The notes below the pieces were generated by a model, which was given only the letters and a program-made list of their open reading frames with translations, searched no databases and was not told where the DNA came from. Of a stretch of 46,998 nt of DNA, positions 44,793-46,998 are shown one piece after another. The stretch is from DASRDR01 sp044867785 (GTDB lineage Bacteria > Methylomirabilota > Methylomirabilia > Rokubacteriales > DASRDR01), in NCBI GenBank assembly GCA_044867785.1, contig JBIOVM010000149.1, forward strand, positions 1-46,998, in the 5' to 3' direction. Within the stretch, counting starts at the first letter, position 1. Every line of letters starts with the position of its first letter. A program made the translations under genes and the position numbers.

Positions 44793-45208
44793 CGTGCTCC
44801 CTCCCATTTGAAACGCGCTGCCATGCACCACCGAGCACCCTTACTTGAGAGAACCCGAGGCGGCCTGGGTGGGTTCCTGGGGCGTTTCCTCGATTCCAGG
44901 GAGGGCGGCGCCCGTGCCGGGCCGCGCGCGACGTCGTGACGCTCAGACGCTCCTCGGACATGCGCACGCAGCATGACGCTGCAGCGCGGCACGTCTCCGA
45001 CGACCGGTGGGGCGCCAGGACTGGCACCGGCCTCCGGCGCCGGTCCGGGCAGCGACCGCAACCGCCCGGGGCCGTTGATGTTTCTGGTCGACGAGCAGAC
45101 CGCTGGGACCTCGGCCCACCACGTTCACGGTATCTCTCAGAATCGGTCCTTTCCGCCGGTCGAGCGTCGAGCTATGCTCGGTTACCCCGATCTCAACACG
45201 GGGCGCGT
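44793..45208. other. Divergent intergenic region
   Basis: Open frames here overlap on both strands, but none looks like protein. Apart from the promoter at 45150-45178 I see nothing. Confidence 0.4.
45150..45178 (+). promoter_or_regulatory. Candidate sigma-70 promoter for the ABC substrate-binding gene
   Basis: TTTCCG, 17 bases, TATGCT, with predicted start about 25 bases before ATG 45209. The spacing is ideal, but the -35 box matches only three consensus positions. Confidence 0.35.
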
Positions 45209-46216
45209 ATGACGGCTTCACGGCTCGTCCTCGTGATCACCCTGACCATCGGCCTGCTCCCCGCGCCGCTCGCCGCCGAAGCGCAGCAGCCAGCGGGAAA
45301 GGTGTATCGGATCGGGTTCCTCTTCGAGGCTCTTCGGGTCGCCGACATTGTCAGATCCCAGGACAGCCCGTTCTCCCGAGCGCTGAGTGAGCTGGGCTAC
45401 ACGGAGGGCCAGAACCTCCTGGTTGAACTACGCTCCGCGGAGGGGCGGATTGAGCGGATTCCGGAGATAGTCGCGGAGTTTGTCCGCCTCAGGGTCGATG
45501 TCATCGTCGTCTCGACCAGCCGAGTCGCTCACCGAGCGAAGCAGGCCACCAGCACGGTGCCGATTGTCATCACGAGTGGCAGCACACTGGCTGAGCTCGG
45601 GCTGGTCCAGAGCCTCGCGCGACCGGGCGGCAACGTCACCGGACTCACTGTGGATACAGGTCCGGAGATCGAGGCTAAACGCCTTGAACTGCTCCGAGAG
45701 GTCGCTTCGGGGATCTCCCGCGTGGCTTTTGTCGGCAGCAAAGCCGACTGGGAGGGTCCAATGGGGCAAGCCGTACACCACGGGGGTCGGGCCCTCGCGT
45801 TGAGGCTCGTCCTCGCAGAGCACCCGGCTTCCGCCAGACGCCCGGACTACGAAGCGGCGTTGGCCGTCGTGACTCGGCAAAGAGCAGACGCCTTGTTCGT
45901 GGCATCGGGGGGTCCGGGCTTTGCCCATCGGCAGGTGCTCGTGGAGTTTGCGGCGAAGAATCGGCTTCCGGCTGTGTCCAGCTACCGAGAGTTTCCCGTG
46001 GCGGGGGGCCTGATGTCGTATGGGCCGAGTCTTGCCGACCTATACCGCCGGGCGGCCGGGTATGTGGCCAGGATTCTCAAAGGCGCCAAGCCCGCCGACC
46101 TCCCCATCGAGCAGCCCACCAAGTTCGAGCTGGTCATCAATCTGAAGACCGCCAAGTCCATCGGCCTCACGATCCCGCCAGCGGTGCTCGCGCGGGCGGA
46201 CGAGGTCCTCGAGTAG
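45209..46216 (+). CDS. ABC transporter substrate-binding protein (ABC_sub_bind type)
   Basis: A 335-residue exported solute-binding protein. Signal peptide LVLVITLTIGLLPAPLAAEA, mature start near QQPAGKVYRIGFLFE. Two Rossmann-like lobes follow: GYTEGQNLLVELRSAEGRIE, VDVIVVSTSRVAHRAK, VPIVITSGSTLAELGLVQSL, ARPGGNVTGLTVDTGPEIEA, and ADLYRRAAGYVARILKGAKP with the typical end PADLPIEQPTKFELVINLKT. It belongs to the group widespread in soil and Rokubacteria genomes, usually without transporter genes next door, as here. Ligand unknown (aromatic or amino-acid-like compounds proposed for relatives). The frame extends upstream to 44936, but ATG 45209 is right at the signal peptide. Confidence 0.92.
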   Translation: MTASRLVLVITLTIGLLPAPLAAEAQQPAGKVYRIGFLFEALRVADIVRSQDSPFSRALSELGYTEGQNLLVELRSAEGRIERIPEIVAEFVRLRVDVIVVSTSRVAHRAKQATSTVPIVITSGSTLAELGLVQSLARPGGNVTGLTVDTGPEIEAKRLELLREVASGISRVAFVGSKADWEGPMGQAVHHGGRALALRLVLAEHPASARRPDYEAALAVVTRQRADALFVASGGPGFAHRQVLVEFAAKNRLPAVSSYREFPVAGGLMSYGPSLADLYRRAAGYVARILKGAKPADLPIEQPTKFELVINLKTAKSIGLTIPPAVLARADEVLE

Positions 46217-46464
46217 CGAGCATGCTGACCAACCGGAGGGTCGCTCCTGCATCCACACCTGGGACGCTACCTGCGCTTCTACGAGCCTCTGAAATCTGTC
46301 GCTTCGAGAATGCTGGTCATGATCAGCATGGGCTGACCTCCCCGACAGTGTGGATAGCGGTCCGAGTCGCGCTGGTTGCCGAGACAGGGGCATGGTTCCT
46401 CGGATGACGCCACCGGGCGCCACCACCGTCCGGTGGTGACGCCCAAGTGTGTGGATTCTGTGGA
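46217..46464. other. Spacer between ABC gene and tRNA fragment
   Basis: No gene. It holds a near-perfect 20-base palindrome at 46310-46329 (ATGCTG-GTCATGAT-CAGCAT with one mismatch pair) and the hairpin at 46415-46444. Confidence 0.5.
46415..46444 (-). terminator. Strong hairpin downstream of the tRNA-Ala 3' end
   Basis: GGGCG-C-CACCACCG, loop TC, CGGTGGTG-A-CGCCC: 13 base pairs with one mismatch. It begins 21 bases beyond the tRNA CCA end in the direction of tRNA transcription, the normal place for a tRNA terminator. It could equally end the ABC gene 200 bases to the left. No T-run is seen. Confidence 0.5.
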
Positions 46465-46509
46465 TGGTGGAGGGTAAGGGATTCGAACCCTCGACCTCTG
46501 GAGTGCGAT
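46465..46509 (-). other. Partial tRNA-Ala (3' end, anticodon loop to CCA): probable att site
   Basis: On the minus strand: anticodon loop ATCGCAC (46503-46509, CGC anticodon), 3' anticodon strand TCCAG, variable loop AGGTC, T-arm GAGGG-TTCGAAT-CCCTT (46476-46492), acceptor 3' strand ACCCTCC, discriminator A, CCA. U70 and A73 are alanine identity elements. The 5' anticodon strand, D-arm and 5' acceptor strand are absent to the right. This is the fragment left where an integrase used the 3' half of a tRNA-Ala as attachment site. Confidence 0.75.
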
Positions 46510-46612
46510 GCCGATTCATGGGGTTCGCCGCGCGTCTCGCTCTCGCTCACTCCATGTCACTCGGTGTCGCGTAACCCGCTGCCCCGTGGGCAGATTCGAT
46601 CGCCGATCGCCC

Positions 46613-46637
46613 TAGCACTCTCTGAGCGCGAGTGCTA
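46613..46637. repeat. Inverted repeat at island end
   Basis: TAGCACTC, nine bases, GAGTGCTA: a perfect 8-bp inverted repeat about 100 bases inside the attachment site. Confidence 0.55.
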
Positions 46638-46662
46638 TGGAGTGATAGGGAGTGAGGGAGAT

Positions 46663-46686
46663 TAGTGGCACCTGTAGTGGCACCTG
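46663..46686. repeat. Tandem 12-bp direct repeat (possible integrase arm sites)
   Basis: TAGTGGCACCTG occurs twice without a gap. It is preceded by three further AGTG units at roughly 10-base spacing (about 46631-46655). Short direct repeats next to an att core are typical of integrase or excisionase arm-type sites. Confidence 0.55.
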
Positions 46687-46707
46687 GCGCGAGAGCGGAG
46701 GAGACCA

Positions 46708-46920
46708 ATGGCGCGAAAGCTTCCACAGTACGTGGGACACGTGGCCCGGCACCGGCTCGTTCGATTCCTATGCAATGCGTGTCTCAGGGAACGCTACGGC
46801 GAGGTCTCGAAGGTTCCGTGGGAGGTCCCGAGCCGATACGATGGTGATCCCGATCTTCGAGTACGTTGCCTCTGGTGCGGAGACTCTCAGGGCGACGCTC
46901 GGAACTGGTTTCGACTCTAG
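46708..46920 (+). CDS. Small four-Cys zinc-ribbon-like protein of the island
   Basis: A 70-residue basic protein with two CxxC pairs, C22-x2-C25 (FLCNACLRERY) and C54-x2-C57 (VRCLWCGDSQ), that probably fold around one zinc ion. The GGAGGAG sequence four bases upstream of ATG 46708 supports a real gene. It is the first gene to the right of the tRNA fragment and so likely island cargo or a small regulator, perhaps an excisionase-like DNA-binding protein. No family recognised. Confidence 0.7.
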   Translation: MARKLPQYVGHVARHRLVRFLCNACLRERYGEVSKVPWEVPSRYDGDPDLRVRCLWCGDSQGDARNWFRL

Positions 46921-46949
46921 CGTTTGCGGCGGATCCCCCGCTTGGCGAG

Positions 46950-46971
46950 GTTTCTCGCTCATGCGAGAAAC
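46950..46971. repeat. Perfect 9-bp palindromic hairpin
   Basis: GTTTCTCGC, loop TCAT, GCGAGAAAC. It lies 30 bases after the zinc-ribbon gene and could be its terminator, although no T-run follows. Confidence 0.5.
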
Positions 46972-46998
46972 TCCTGGCAGACCGCGGCTCGAACTCTG

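Noticed and set aside
45069..45208. Possible small gene or N-terminal extension before the ABC substrate-binding protein
   Set aside because: No ribosome-binding site or signal-peptide logic, and the likely promoter lies inside this stretch.
46768..46962. Minus-strand 64-codon frame opposite the island zinc-ribbon gene
   Set aside because: The plus-strand gene has a strong ribosome-binding site and paired Cys motifs; the opposite frame has neither.

Overview
The window comes from a very GC-rich bacterial chromosome with tightly packed, mostly minus-strand genes. The intact ABC substrate-binding protein at 45209-46216 has the start-to-end style (signal peptide ending in AEAQQP, then KVYRIGFL) that I associate with Candidatus Rokubacteria / Methylomirabilota. 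That assignment is an inference from memory, not from a search.

Region 1 (1-18049, all minus strand) is a conserved housekeeping block. In transcription order it holds a small secreted protein, a sensor-kinase-like protein that lacks its phosphoacceptor histidine, a receiver/HD-GYP protein, a HIT protein, an active/inactive M16 peptidase pair, a rhomboid protease, a phosphohexomutase, TlyA, NAD kinase, RecN, SecA and SMC (cut by the left edge). Several junctions are 4-base stop/start overlaps.

Region 2 (18313-19858, plus strand) has four small orphan genes: a lipoprotein, a protein with Arg-rich repeats, a basic peptide, and a Cys-pair protein.

Region 3 (19995-34464, minus strand) is a 13-gene surface-polysaccharide operon. 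It has Wzm/Wzt-type export, five stand-alone family 2 glycosyltransferases, one GT2-methyltransferase fusion, a second copy of that fusion whose GT2 half has decayed, a pyruvyl transferase, a NodB-type deacetylase, a Gfo/Idh dehydrogenase and an NAD-dependent epimerase. Its first gene is preceded by a close match to a sigma-54 promoter. Upstream lies a frameshifted remnant of an ABC substrate-binding gene.

Region 4 (35206-46216) is a mixed accessory stretch: an M48 lipoprotein protease, a methyltransferase, lipoproteins, a crotonase, a PepSY-like protein, a cysteine-free relative of the Asp/Glu racemase/maleate isomerase family, a CHRD protein and the ABC substrate-binding protein. The most notable gene is a small rhodanese at 39889-40209. 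Its frame is interrupted by one TGA next to the active-site Cys, directly at the base of a strong hairpin, so it is very probably a selenoprotein.

Region 5 (46465-46998) begins with the 3' part of a tRNA-Ala gene (anticodon loop to CCA) with no 5' half. This is the usual scar of tRNA-targeted integration. The repeat-rich DNA and small Cys-pair gene to its right are read as the start of a genomic island that runs out of the window.
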